In this document: positions 33,571-45,887 of the stretch, one piece after another
Layout of the letters: each line of letters starts with the position of its first letter
Position numbering within the stretch: the first letter of the stretch is position 1
From: Aldrovandia affinis
Taxonomy: Eukaryota > Chordata > Actinopteri > Notacanthiformes > Halosauridae
NCBI GenBank assembly: GCA_029706075.1
Contig: JAINUG010000005.1
Span: forward strand, 8,029,501 to 8,093,500
Direction: 5' to 3'
DNA: 64,000 nt
Notes under the pieces: generated by a model
The model's input: the letters and a program-made list of their open reading frames with translations, nothing else
Told to the model about the DNA's origin: nothing
The model's database searches: none
Program-made: the position numbers and the translations under genes

Positions 33571-35045
33571 TGCCGTGATTGTGGGGAGGCAGACCACCTC
33601 CAAAATTTCTGGTGGTAACTGCCCCAACAGAGCTACCTAGCAAACCTTTCTTTGTAGGTGAGTGCCCCGGTCTGGAAGTCGCAGTTAATAGCAAGAAAAT
33701 ATTATGCATATTGGATACTGGGTCACAAGTTACTCTTCGGTCGAGTTCTTTTCCAGAAACACCCGGGTAATGAAGTGGTTGAGAGTCCTGACAAATCACA
33801 ATAGCTGACTTTGCGGGCTGCTAATGGCCTCCAGATACCATACATTGGGTATGCCGTCTTGGATTTTACCATTGGAGGGGTTAAGGTACCTAACAAAGGT
33901 GTTATCATTGTACAAGATGAGTGCTTGGGCACAGACCGGGGAATTCTGGGCATGAATGTAATTGCACAATGTTGAGAAGGTCTGTTGAAGGGCGACCATC
34001 CCAGCCTAACTGCTTTTCGAGCAACTATCTCTTCCCCTTCAAGGGGCACCTGGGACCGAGTGTTCGCCGTCTGCCAGAAGGCTTCAATGGAGGGCTCCGT
34101 CCCCCCATTCTAGTGACTGTTGTGATGCCCCCACAGTCGGAGATGGTGGTGAGGGACAAAGTTTCAGCTGGAGGGTGCCACGTTATGGTGGATGCCATGC
34201 CTGATCACGAGGGAGAATTGAGAGTCGGTTGGAGACTAGCGACAGTATAACAAGGTCAGGCAACAAGGTCCTTAACAGGTCTGAAAATGGCTCAGTGGTA
34301 CTCCACCCTAGACCTGGCTAATGGATACTGCCAGGTCAAAATGGACCCCCAAAACCGAGACTGCCTTTACCATACCTATTGGATTCTGATTTTGAACGGA
34401 TGCCTTTTAGCCTATGCAACGCCCCTGCCACCTTCCAGCGACTCATGCAACGCTGCCTGGGAAGCCTCATGAACGAGTCGCTGCTCATCTATTTAAATCA
34501 CATCATCGTTTACTCACCTGACTTCGAAAGCCACCTCAAACACCTTGAAGACGTGTTCCAGAATCTCCATGAGCATGGCTTAAAGCTGCAGCCCTGGAAG
34601 TGCCAGCTATTTCAAAGAGAGGTGACGTACCTGGGCTATGTCATCAGCCAGAGGAGGGTGGCCACTGACCCAGCTAAGGAGGCAGTGGTCCAGGACTAGG
34701 CCGTTCCCAGCACTGCAAAACAGGTGCGGTCCTTCCTGGGCTTTGCTGGCTACTATTGCCACTTCATCTCAGCCTTTTCGAAGATCGCCGCACCCCGCCA
34801 TGGCCTGTTTCAGGGCAGAGCTGCAACCGAAAAGAAAAACACCCCAATCACCTGGACAACTGAGTGTTAGGGTGTCTTCCAACGCTTGAAGAATGCTCTG
34901 CTGAGCACACCCAACCTGGCCTACGCAGACTTATCGCAACCATTCCATCTGTACACAGATGCCAGCTTGGACAGCCTGGGGACTGTGCTGTCCCAGGTAC
35001 GGGAAGGCCAGGAAAGGCTTATATCCTTAGCCCACATACAGTATT
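33571..35045 (+). pseudogene. Gypsy pol remnant: zinc knuckle, protease, RT, start of RNase H
   Basis: A degenerate CCHC knuckle CRDCGEADHLQNFW (33571-33612) has Trp in place of the last Cys. The protease has ILDTGSQVTLR (DTG at 33714-33722). The reverse transcriptase has STLDLANGYCQVKMD, then after a frameshift FERMPFSLCNAPATFQRLM. The catalytic box reads YLNHIIVYSPD (34490 on) where the family has two aspartates. The thumb has GHVISQ-like TYLGYVISQRRV and RSFLGFAGYYCHFI. RNase H begins FHLYTDASLDSLG (34945 on) and breaks off. Loss of both active-site Asp residues, several stops and truncation show it is dead. Confidence 0.85.
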
Positions 35046-35139
35046 ACAATAATATACCTTGTTTCTGTCTGATTCTTCTTTTTTATATATTCTGTACAGT
35101 CGCTTCTTTTGCCTCAGAATTTGTCGTAAAGGTTTAGTC

Positions 35140-35690
35140 ATCCACTGTACTGTGGAGACAGTTTTTTCATCCTAATTTCATAACTAACTTTTGGGATGAA
35201 TTTAGACTGTACATCTACAATAACCCTGTGTATAATGTAGCCCATTTTTCATTCATAATTCTGCAATCTAGACGTTTAACCCAATCTATATTACTCAAAT
35301 GCTCTCATTTTATTAAATTCAGGATTATTACACAAATTATGTCAGGATTATTACACAAAACCAGATCCAGTATTGATTTCCCTCTCATAGGCTGAGTAAC
35401 AAACTGTACCAAAAAGCAGTCACTAACCATATCTAAACTTCTCTTCACATTTACCCTGACTTGATACTACTTCCAAATTGATAGACGGGTAATTGAAGAC
35501 ACCGATTATTAACATCTCTCCTTTTGCACAGGCTTGTTTTATGTTACCATAGAGCATAGTATTTATATTACTGTCTGAAGATGGAGGTCTATAGCATACT
35601 CCTATATTAAGGCCCTTCTCATGATCTCCCAGGAATCTAATCCAGATGTCCTCACAAGCAGAGCCAGAGTAATACAGTAGTGGACCCTGG
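35140..35690 (-). mobile_element. CR1/L2-type LINE, endonuclease fragment (distal half)
   Basis: The minus strand reads EDIWIRFLGDHEKGLNIGVC, then YRPPSSDSNINTMLYGNI, then MLIIGVFNYPSINLEV. This is the central part of an AP-type endonuclease, with GVFN where GDFN is usual. Further on is DCFLVQFVTQPMRGKSILDL with VLCNNPD. It continues the fragment at 36580-36780. It is a different LINE type from 29040-32016. Confidence 0.75.
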
Positions 35691-36579
35691 GGCTATTCAT
35701 AATTTATAGGCCCTCTCATAGTGCCCTTACACCCTGAAACCCATCTGTTTACACCACACACTTACACACACCATAACCTCTCTCACGCTGCACACACCCA
35801 CAAGTACACATCTCACAGAAGAGCACCAATGATCTCTAAAAGGCTACTTCAAGAATACCATTAGGTCTACCACCACACACAAAACACAAGGACTATCTCA
35901 AACATAAGTGCTTGGCCATTTATTAGTCCATAGGGGCAAAATAAAGCTTCCATAAAACTACATATTTAAATCTGTTCAACTCATTATGCACAGCCTATTG
36001 AGATAAAGATAGCCAATATTGCAAGTAAGGCATAAAGTACAAGTGAACAAGACACACAACAATACAATGCCAGTCGAACCCTACACCGCCGGGCTTGCTA
36101 ATGAACATAGCCTTACTAAAATCTTAAATCAATTGTTAGCAATGGTTTTGAATTGAATTGAACATTGAATTTATATAGCGTTTTCAAGGAAACCAAAGTG
36201 CTTTACAATGAATAGGTTTGATAGGTTACAGCTAGCCTCGGCCTAACCCACAATGCATGTTTTAAGAAGCCAAAATCAATACTAGGCCATAGGTTATTGA
36301 ACATTAAGCTACTTAGCTGGCTATAGCGAACAGTTAGCTAGCTAACATTACCAACCTAAAACTGGTGGCTCGACTGCAGCAGCAGATGTCGATGGTACGA
36401 TGACTGTTGACTGTCCTCTGATTGTGGATTTCTCCAAACCGAACTACCCTGTCAGTTTAGGCATCTTGCTAATAAGCTCTGCTTCTCTATGTTCCCTTTC
36501 TTTCAGAATTTTGCTTTTTTGGGCACCACTTTCATGTTTTTTTGTCAACATTTTTGTGTGAATTTTACGTAAAATGTCA
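35691..36579. other. Insert splitting the LINE endonuclease
   Basis: About 890 bp lie between two halves of one endonuclease reading frame. The insert has CA-rich sequence (35700-35900), a GAATTGAATTGAACATTGAA block with TTATATAGCG and AAAGTGCTTTACAATGA (36155-36210) seen in other fish repeats, and no coding frame. Its class and ends are unknown. Confidence 0.5.
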
Positions 36580-36780
36580 AATTCAGCGTTGTTGAAAATT
36601 GTAGGCAGTTGTCCACTGCACATTAAGATCGTCTTTCACATAAAGGACCACTGCTCCTCCTCTTTTATTAGTTTTATCCTTCCTAAACAATTTGTACCCC
36701 TCCACATTATATTCATCCCCATCCGCTGCACCAAGCCATGTTTCGGTAATCCCAGCAATGTCTCAACCCCATTCATTCAG
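36580..36780 (-). mobile_element. CR1/L2-type LINE, endonuclease fragment (N-terminal half)
   Basis: The minus strand reads ITETWLGAADGDEYNVEGYK then LFRKDKTNKRGGAVVLYVKD. This is the start of a LINE AP endonuclease with the catalytic Glu of the TETW motif. It is the upstream partner of 35140-35690 in the same orientation. Confidence 0.75.
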
Positions 36781-36993
36781 GTAGAAACCATATGCACTGG
36801 GTCTGTGTCACTGTCAAAGCACAGCTACGCCAGGTAGCAACCCAATGCACAGGGTCTGCGTGTCACTGTCAAAACTCAGCTACGGCAGGTGGCAACCATA
36901 TGCACAGGGTCTGTGTCATTGTCAAAGCACAGCTCCACCAGGTGGCAACCCTAAGCACAAAGTCTGTCACTGTGAAAGCACAGCTACGCCAGA
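36781..36993. repeat. Tandem repeat, four units of about 53 bp
   Basis: Four copies of a unit containing ATGCACAGGGTCTGTGTCA and CTGTCAAAGCACAGCTACG followed by CCAGGTGGCAACC. The copies differ at several sites each. It lies directly at the 5' side of the LINE fragment. Confidence 0.85.
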
Positions 36994-37169
36994 TGGTGTG
37001 GGAAATTTACAGCTCTAGTTTTGAAGGCAAATGATACCGGCTGGATCTGCATCTGAATGACCTATAAGATGTTGATGATCTCTGAACTCTTTCCTGGCAG
37101 AAAGCTAATTTAATAAAGATTGTTGATAAAAAAATAATACAGGAGTTCATACATAAAATACAAACAGTA

Positions 37170-37538
37170 GGCCTCCCACGTGGCCCAGTGGTTACAACGT
37201 CCGACGATGGCAACGGAGACCGGGGTTCAATTCCCCGTCTCGCCAGAGTCGGCTCTGGCCGGGAGCGCCACCAGGGGCAGCGATTGGCTGTCCGCCCCAG
37301 GGAGGGGAGAGGGAAGCTGACATGACATTCGCTGCACATAAGAGTGGCCCTGTAGTACCGGGTTACAGTCGACGGCTTGGCGAGTGCCATCTCGGAGGAG
37401 GTGTTACTTCGCCTTCGTCACTACCGGTTGCAGGACTACGGCAGCGAAAATATATAAATATAGCTGGTCTAATTGGCTACCAAATTGGGAGAAAATGGGA
37501 TAAAATCAGAAACAAAACAAAACAAAACAAAAAAATAT
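37170..37538 (+). repeat. tRNA-derived SINE, family A, full length with 12-bp duplication
   Basis: A box TGGCCCAGTGG (37181-37191) and B box GGTTCAATTCC (37224-37234) are well kept. The body has GCCAGAGTCGGCTCTGGCC, GGCTGTCCGCCCCAGGGAGG and CGGCTTGGCGAGTGCC. The end is AATTGGGAGAAAATGGGAT and an AAAAC repeat. It is flanked by identical ATACAAACAGTA (37158-37169 and 37539-37550), the duplication left by target-primed insertion. This is the reference copy for family A in the window. Confidence 0.9.
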
Positions 37539-37550
37539 ATACAAACAGTA

Positions 37551-40500
37551 CAAATATATTCACATTAAAGCCAGGGGAGTAAAAAGTTAAAGAATGTACA
37601 TACATATGAAGAGTTCATACGCAAAAAACAATAATCACCATTCCTGCCAAAAGTAAACCAAACAAATCATTTGGAAAACCACACAAATTGTTCCGAATCG
37701 TTTTGTTGCGAAACTATATATATCTCATGCTTTATGTAGTTATTCAAAATTTTGTTGCAGAAACTGAAACATGCCATGCCCTCTTGTTAGCAGAAACCGA
37801 GATGTCCACTACTGTATTTTATCCTTTAAAAGACACAATGTACTAAATTTGCAAACCGTGCAGTACAATTCAGAACAGGAACCTACAAAGCGAAAGAGGA
37901 CAAGATTGTATACCATAATATCAGTATTGTATAATAAAGGATGCTACAGTGGAGGTCTCTTTTTATTTCCTGTAACTCTTCCCAATTTGCTAACGTTAAT
38001 CATCATGGTCGTAAACCAGCAACATATGCACACAACGATACTGTAACCTAAATGTGCATATGTTTTCTGTCATGGCAGGATCTAATTTTATTCAAGTATA
38101 TTTCATAACAAAATATCTGAAAAGTGGGTTTAGATTTGTGAATATTATATTTCGTCAGTATTATTAAGATTGATAATACAGTATTAAGATTGCTCCTTGA
38201 CCAATGGGGTCTCTCAAAAAGGGTGCTGCCATTGTAGAGGGGTGTATCAAGTGCTTTCATTGGGTAGGTGTGTGAGTCTTTATACACAGAGCCAGCTAAC
38301 TTCAAGTTAGCCCATGATGGAGTAGGTTTAAGATTAAGAATTTGATCCATGCTTACTTAGTTGGCCAGACTTCTAGCTTGCTTTGTGGAATGGAAAAGCC
38401 AGACTCATGTCAAATAATCCCGACAGTTGTCTGGTTAACTCAGTTAGCCAGCTAGAGGATTGTGGACTGCAATGATTAACCTGTTTTGTTCTTGTCCTGT
38501 AACTGTCCTAGATACTGTACTTATGTATTTATTGGCCGACTATCCCATAATGGTTCTTGAAAGGGATTATTCATATTTTCTTTGCTTTGGGGTTAACAGT
38601 AAATGCTTATATGATTTATAAAAGCAGCTTTAGTCTCTCATGTTTGGTTCTTTGAGCTGGCTTTATAGTCACTGCCAGTCTTGGAGTGTTGCCACTGTGG
38701 TTTGCCTCTAGGCAGAGTGGCACCACATGATTGATGATAGTGACAGTACATCTGAACCATGAGATGTAAAGAGGACCCAACCAGCAACCAATAACATCTC
38801 TTTCCTTTCCTGTACTCCCATCTTGTAAATCAAAAACAAGAACAAATACATTGTGAAAAAGGCAAGAAAGACAAAAAATTGTACTGGGACCACATGGCAC
38901 TGATAATAACGATGCATTTTAAAGCAACAATACACAAATCATATCATAACAAATCAAGTGTCATAAAATTGTGATCACGTGAGCTTGTCATAGCTATGCA
39001 CCAAAAAAAGACAGCTGAAGACCTTTAGACCTTTGTGATATTTCTTGAAGGACCAATTAAAAAAATTAAAAACATTTTATTTAAATAACACATCTAAATA
39101 ATGGAAATGTGTCTGTGCTTGTTTACAATGGAAAACATTAAATATGCCCTAGATAGACCTGATACAAACAGATGCGGTATTCATCCACAGTGGAAAAGAC
39201 AAATCTATTATGCTTTGGTGTTTTGAAAGGCAGCCAGTTGGTATGAAACCATAAAACGGCTCGCCTACAAGACAATTAAAGACTAGAGGAATTTAATGTT
39301 TTTGTTTTAGGGAGTGCATCTGCATAATTCTAAATAGCTTTATTACTGTTTGTAAAAAAAAATACTATTACTGTAGGAAAAACAAAACAGCGAAGCCAAC
39401 CCGCAGTAAAACCCTCATAAATTCCAGACCCTGTTTTGGGTCTGGCTCACGCCACTATAACTCTCTGTTAAAGAAAAAACACAGGCCTTTAATCCCCAGT
39501 ATATTTCCAAACTACACACATCACGTGGTTACAGCCAATAACTCTATGTACAACAATATGAAATCTCTTGGAGGCCACAGCTAAAAAAAGACCTCTCCAA
39601 ACGGCAATATTAAAAACTGAATGTGAATGCATACCATTATACTAAGCTATGGCCCCTTTCCCTCTCCTACCAGTTCACATTGCTATTTGCTTAACACACA
39701 CCTTTGTCCAGGGAAACCTTTTGCAGGTTTACTCTACACAGATGGACACTTACTGAAGCAATGCAACAAACTTGCTCCATGGAACAATAGCAGTGCCATG
39801 GCACTAATTCAGACCTGAGTGGTGCTTTCTTGCCCAGTTCCCCATCTACAAAATTATCAATCGCTAGTGGTTTTTGATATGATCAGTCGGTTAAGGGTTC
39901 AGGGCTGACGATCCACTCCGACTAATTGAAGAAGAGTTGTCTGAACAGACAATATTGCCACAGGTCTGTATTTTACTTAAGTATAAATTTCCAGTAACAA
40001 AACCCTATACAGAGCTTTCAGGCAAAATGTTTTTGGAATGGATAAGAACTTTTGTATAAACTCTTTATAAACTTTTAGTTTGTTAGTTATACGTATCTAT
40101 GGTTGCTCTCAATATGTAATTTACAGTTGTTTGTGTTTTGTTATGCTATTTTGCTGTATTGAGTGGATATATTTTTTGTATATACATGTGTGTAATATAT
40201 GTTTTATTTTGTTTGTTTTAATTTTTGATGCACACTTACATTTTTCTTTCGTTTATTGGGGCAGGCATTGGAAATTCGCCTTTTGATGCTTGTATTTTTA
40301 ACATTGTAACAATGCTTTGGCTATGTCCCTAACAAATAAATATTTGAAATGAAAATAAATATGATTTTTAGATTTTGTACTCCCATTTTAGCGCCATGTG
40401 CAGATTCCAGGCAGATGCATGTAAGCCACTCTATATCAGAGCGTTAGTTCAATATGGCAGGTAACAGATAACACAAGACAATCAAGGTACCCTCATCGAT

Positions 40501-41300
40501 GGGTTTATGCTGCCCGCGTTTTCCCTGTAATCCATACAGACTCATGCGACCAGGTTATCGCCTACAGAATGCAGCTGAGGATGTTTTTATGGTTTGTACC
40601 ACCTATAGAAAGTAGGCACGACTAGTGTATGAGCTGGCAGGCTTGCGACGCCTGCAAGTGGTAATCTACACGAGCAACGCTGACAATCTTACATTAGGTT
40701 TGTTTTCCTAAATCACCTATGAAACAGATGCATGGCAGCTGAATGGATGTCCACATGGATGAAATGAGGATGTATGCAAGTTCAATTTGAAACCTTACCA
40801 ATTGGCACAGTGGCAAATAAGAAAGCGGGCACATACTTTTTAAAACAGGAAAAAAATTATTCATGTTCTATTTAACCTGATCGACAAACGAAAATCTGCA
40901 GCTACCTCCAGTTTCTTGTACAAAATTAGCAGACCACCTTCCATTTCCCACGCCATGGAAGAATCGCTTCAAAGATACAATTATGAGCGTCCCCTCTCTA
41001 CCAGATGCTCTGTCCCCCTTGTCTTTTAATTCTGTAATCAATCCCCGGCAGGTCTCCGTATCTCCATGCGCACACTGCACGCCAGTCAATACAGACATCC
41101 CCAAACACACACAGAGGCTGGTTTTTTGTCAAATGTTTTATTGAGTGTAGACATCTGGGCTACTGTAAAACATGCATTATCAGGAGATAGAGGAGAGGAG
41201 CAGGCCCCATTGTCCCCACTGTCAGACATGTCAGGCCTAGCACTAGTGATGGAGATTAATGAAGTATCTGGAGAGTAATGCGCTTCTTCAAATGCTCCTA
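37551..41300. other. Intergenic, no gene recognised
   Basis: Mostly unique-looking AT-rich DNA. No exon with paired splice sites and familiar protein content was found. Short open frames here are unlike any family I know. Confidence 0.35.
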
Positions 41301-41307
41301 CAATTTA

Positions 41308-41335
41308 ATGTGTGTGTGTGTGTGTGGGGGGGGGT
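41308..41335 (+). repeat. GT microsatellite
   Basis: A short (TG)n run passing into a G run. A similar (TG)n plus G run is at 50881-50906, and another (TG)n at 54223-54246. Confidence 0.9.
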
Positions 41336-41339
41336 CCTA

Positions 41340-44283
41340 ATCTCAAGTAGTGAAGCTGTCAGTGTTTTTTTTGTAGACCAATGTGTGTATGGGGGGGGTT
41401 GTCTGTATTTCCCTGGCCGAAAACAAACAGATATAATGTGGTGGTGGCTTGCAGGAGGAAGGATGACGGTCTTCTAGTAGGTACCAATCACACCTTCCCG
41501 TTTCGTTCCATCTGATACAAAGGACACCCTTTGCTCCTCATGGGCAAAGTTCATTGGGTTGGGTGAGAAGTTGTTCCCCCTGAATTTCTCCTAGGGCTGT
41601 TTCAGACTATTGAGTTTAAAAAAGATAATGTCCCCACCCTCTGTCTTGTATTTTGTACCTTGTCTGTACCAGCAGCCTGTGAAACTGATGGGGAAAAAAC
41701 TAACATTTCATTTAAAATAATAACAAGTATGAAACACTGTCCAATGCACAGATTGGTCAAAACGAACACAACACCCCGAGGGAAAAACACTCATACACAT
41801 GCACACAGAAAATAATGTTTTATTCATGGGACGTCAAGGTTTCAACTGAGTGAGCACACCACTCCTCCGTCAATTTCTATTCATAAATGTGAGAAAACAC
41901 ATGTTCATTTTAGAACATTTATATTTCACCACAGAAAAAGTTCCAGCATTTATTTTGTATTTACATTCATTCTGCCTGCACGCCTCTCCCTAAACTCAAA
42001 ATAATTGACTTGAAGTGCTAATACGGATCGGGTTAGGCATTCTGGTTCTACAGAATGCACAATTAATTAAAAGAATCGATGTTCTTTTTAAGGCCCAGGA
42101 GACTATTTAATCCAGGCTCAATACCAGCAGCAATGGTGGCTGGAGGAGAGGGAAAAAAATCAATGGCTATTTGTGATTCCTGAGTATGTATTAAACCAGA
42201 CACGTCTAACTGGTTCATTTGCACTTGAAAGCAGCCATCTGGAGGAGCAAGCTTTGCCTAAGCAGATATGATTACTAATAATGTGATATCCCTGTACACT
42301 GGCCGTCTCACATCGGTCTATTGAAAGCGCCTTGCTTCCTGCCACCGACATTAAACGGTGCTGGCTTCGCCACGGTCGCGTGCACTCCCACGAGCAAATC
42401 GACCTGAAAGAGGGATTAGTCTGAGAGAGCGCGGTGAAAATGTGAAGCTGTGATTTGAAGCTCCGCTCGCCATGTTTCAGCTCTTCAGAACGTACTCGAT
42501 TTACCACCGCGTTTGCTGCCAATTTGGTTTCCTCCCGTTTTTACGAGTGTTCGCGCAATTTTTTTTAAATATATGGTATTTAAAATGTCTAATTAAAAAT
42601 GTTGTGCTTATACTATTTGGACAGTTGAAACAACCCTCCTTTCCCCCAAACTGTCACTCGGTCACCAATGAGTCACATATTGGTTCATTAACAAGTCTAC
42701 TAAAACAGTATTACATTTATTAATAAATGAATTCCAAAAATATAAACCTTCCAGAATGTTTATGAAACGTGTGTATGAAAAATTCAAAATATAATTTGAT
42801 GACTAATTAAATTCAACACCAGCAAAATTCATGTGGACGAAATACAAATCTGGTTTATAAGAGGTGAATCTATAACTTGAGATCAAAGCCTTAAGGTAGG
42901 TGAGAAAAATGGTAATTACTCACTCACCGTCCTCTGTTTTGGCCTCTCAAGACCATAGTTAATTTTTCCTGGCACAGTTTGATTTTGTTTCCTAGAGGTC
43001 TAGGTGATTTGCAGCTATCGAAGTACGGTATAAAACTAAAATACAACCGACGGAGGAAAGTGTAGTAGGCTACCTGGGAACAGAATTGCATTAAAAGGTT
43101 GTATTTTAGGTTTAAAAAAAGCAATTTATCTGTGCCTACTGACAAGATCTTCGATATATGTTAGTTTTGCAGAACCCCCCTGTGTAGGCTTTGTACTAAA
43201 TTGGCTTTTAACTATGGCTATTGCAATGACTGCAATCCACTCAGTATTCAACATTAATATGCACTATTTGTACGCAGAAGTGATGTTGGTATTTAATTAC
43301 CTGCCAAGGGCAGTAATATAAAGTGTGACATTTTGCATTATTATCAATTATTTTTTTCTTATGGTGTGTTCAAAGAGTTAATTTATGGTGCTTGATATTT
43401 GTCTAAAAATGATATTTATCGGATATTTATCAAAGAAAAAGTCTACACATCTGTTTCAACTGATAAAATAATGTTTATCAATTGAATTCAAAAACCGGAT
43501 ATGAAATCTTACATTCATAAAATTATATATTTTTTATTTATATCTAATGAAAATCAAAAGGTCATCACTGCAAGTCCAGTTGTAATAGACACTTACTGTT
43601 TGCGGTGCTGTATATCCTCGCAAAATGAAATGTAAAAATATTTAGTTTAATGAACCTTTCAGATAATGCCAGGTCAGAGCATAACATTTCAGCAAAGCCC
43701 TTCTCAAGGGAGCGCTGATAATGAATTAAATGTATACGTCATTAGTGAAAAAAGTTAACATGAATTGAGGTGGATTTCTTCAAATCTAAACCATTCTCAT
43801 CTTTATTTTATTTATAGACAGTGGAGTTACATTAAACAAAACTGCCAGAGCAAGAGAAAAAGGTTTCGGTAGCCCAGATATGGCTCCTGGTATTCAAATG
43901 CAAAATAAGTATTCTAATATAAATCAGAAGGAAAGTATTAAATAACCTAATCTCTGGTTATTATTATTAGATAAGGTGTATGACATTATATAAAAAAGGC
44001 TGATGATTGAACAATGTATGGAGCAATACCAGTTTTAATTTGTGTTTTTAAACAGTGCTATAATACTATAATAACTGAGAATATTAAAAATAGGAATTTG
44101 TTTAAAGGTTCTTTAGTAAGTAAAATAAATTTGAATGATCAAGTTAATGTAATAAGGTTGCATAAGGCAAGCTGGTTAATAGCTTGTGTTATAATACAGA
44201 GTACAGTGCAAAAAAGGCTAATATTTTTCTTCTTACATTGGAGGTTTGCTATCACCTTCACAAATCTAGGTAGAAAATATATA
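41340..44283. other. Intergenic, no gene recognised
   Basis: No repeat family or exon that I can name. On the minus strand near 42922-43030 an open frame ends at a good donor-like sequence (GTGAGTGAG), but the protein is not recognisable and I do not call it. The stretch could hold conserved non-coding elements, which need alignment to show. Confidence 0.3.
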
Positions 44284-45315
44284 TACAGTACCCTCCAAAA
44301 TTATTCAAACCCTTGATAAAGATGAGCAAAGAAGGTTGTGTAAAATATACAATACAGGTAATGATTGTAGTACATGTTATATTGTATGCTCAAAAAAATC
44401 TGTAATACTATGGCTCAGAGAAAAATATTTGGTTTCAAAAATATTATTTTTTCACCAGAAAAGATGTTTCACGATTATTCACACCCCTAATAATTATTTT
44501 AAATAAAATCCAACAAAAATAAATCTGCATTAACATGCTGCTTTTTAACTCAATCTCAAGGGAACTGTATTGTGGTCTCCCTTGGCTTCCTGTTTCACTG
44601 GGGTATAAAAATGAGGTAACACATGTAAAATCCATTTGTCATCCATCACCATGGGCAAAGGCAAATAACTCTAATAAGAAACAAGACAAAGGGTTATTGA
44701 CCTTCACAAGTCAGGACATGGTTACAAATAAATAAATAAAAAACAAAAAATACCACTTTCCACTATTAGGTCAATAATTAAGATGTTTAAAACCACTGGA
44801 ACAGTGGTAAACCTGCCTGGTAGAGGATGCAAGTGCATCTTACCCCCATGCACAGTGAGCGGAGGTAAATAAAAATCCACGGGCCACAGTTGGAGATAAA
44901 AAACGTGGTTGCATCTTGGGGACACAAAGTCACCAAATCTACCATCAGATGCCACCTCCGTGCCAATAGGTTGGAAGAGTTGCCAGAAAAGTTGCCTCTA
45001 TTTAACAAAAATAAGTGTCTGGAGCTTGCTAAACAGTATTTCAACTTTGATTGGAACTATGTGTTTGGTCAGATGAGACCATGATCAATCATATTGGCCA
45101 TACATACCATCGGTGGGTTTGGTGTCAGAAGAAGGATGCTGATGTTGAAAAGAGCACCTGACCTACATTGAAATATGGTGGTGGATCTTTGATGTTCTGG
45201 AGTTGCTTTGCATCTATTGGTCCTGGGGCTCTTGTTAAGGTCAATGGAATGATGAACTCCAGCCATATCTGGGTTACAGAAACAGGTTTTCTTCTTGCTT
45301 TGGCAATTCTTTGAA
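44284..45315 (+). mobile_element. Decayed Tc1-like transposon, 3'-truncated
   Basis: The left end TACAGTACCCTCCAAAATTA matches Tc1-like termini of the TACAGT type. An inner repeat TTCACGATTATTCACACCCC lies at about 44468-44488. A transposase start ATGGGCAAAGGC is at 44651. The right end is missing; homology stops near 45315. Confidence 0.75.
44651..45315 (+). pseudogene. Tc1-like transposase pseudogene
   Basis: Recognisable pieces appear in different frames: RVIDLHKSGHGYK (about 44690), LPGRGCKC (about 44815), LPLFNKNKCLELAKQYFNFD (about 44993), a decayed catalytic region where WSDE reads FGQM (about 45065), and KYGGGSLMFWSCFA with VKVNGMMNSS (about 45175-45260). Many stops and shifts. The last third, with the second Asp and Glu, is gone. 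Confidence 0.8.
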
Positions 45316-45887
45316 TGTAGTACCACTGTCTGTAAATAAACACATACAGTATGCAATATTTGAGAAATGCTGTCCAAAATGCTCAGTAAAATCAACTGGC
45401 TCAGATTTGAGTTATAATTGTATTTGTATATGTGCACCAACCTACCATTCCTGGTTGGAATTTAAGCTTTGCTTTGCTTCTATACTCTGCAAAGCGGTGT
45501 CTGAGGCATGGGGTTGTGTGAGAACTCATTGATGCTGGTGGGAGCTATTTTCCATGTCTGTGTATTGAGTTCTCTGTTCTTTCCTTGCTCTAATCAGGGT
45601 TAAAGGCCGTGTCTCAATTACACACTAACATCTTGAACAAAAGACACTCTCTGGGATTTCCATTTTGAAAGCAATTCACAGGGGTCAAACCAGTCTGTGA
45701 TCCTTGCTTTTCACCCAATCCCCACGAGTGATCGTTTAATCCACTGGCTCCAGAGGAGAGCAAACATTCCTTATTACACCTGACTAGAAACAGCAATGTT
45801 TCAGACAGCAGGACGCATCCTGGGGTTCATGTTGTTCTGAACATATTTAGGTGGGTTGAAGGGTGCACCATCCTCTGCTAATCTGTG
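45316..45887. other. Intergenic, no feature recognised
   Basis: No supported gene or repeat. Confidence 0.3.

Larger units (their letters stand above)
32738..35045 (+). mobile_element. Gypsy-type LTR retrotransposon, 3'-truncated
   Basis: A 5' LTR (32738-33325), a primer-binding site (TGGTGCAGTCGG, 33330-33341), and damaged gag zinc knuckle, protease and reverse transcriptase follow in the normal Gypsy order. The sequence stops inside RNase H at about 35045. No integrase or 3' LTR is present. It is on the strand opposite to, and distinct from, the chromodomain Gypsy at 22.6 kb. Confidence 0.85.

Noticed and set aside
36781..36993. CRISPR-like spaced repeat
   Set aside because: The units are contiguous diverged tandem copies without spacers, in an animal genome.
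40868..41110. 80-codon open frame on the minus strand, considered as a neighbour-gene exon
   Set aside because: No match to the expected neighbours of sp3 such as ola1, and no clean splice sites.
42924..43145. Minus-strand open frame ending at a good donor-like GTGAGT
   Set aside because: One isolated splice-like site with no recognisable protein and no partner exon.
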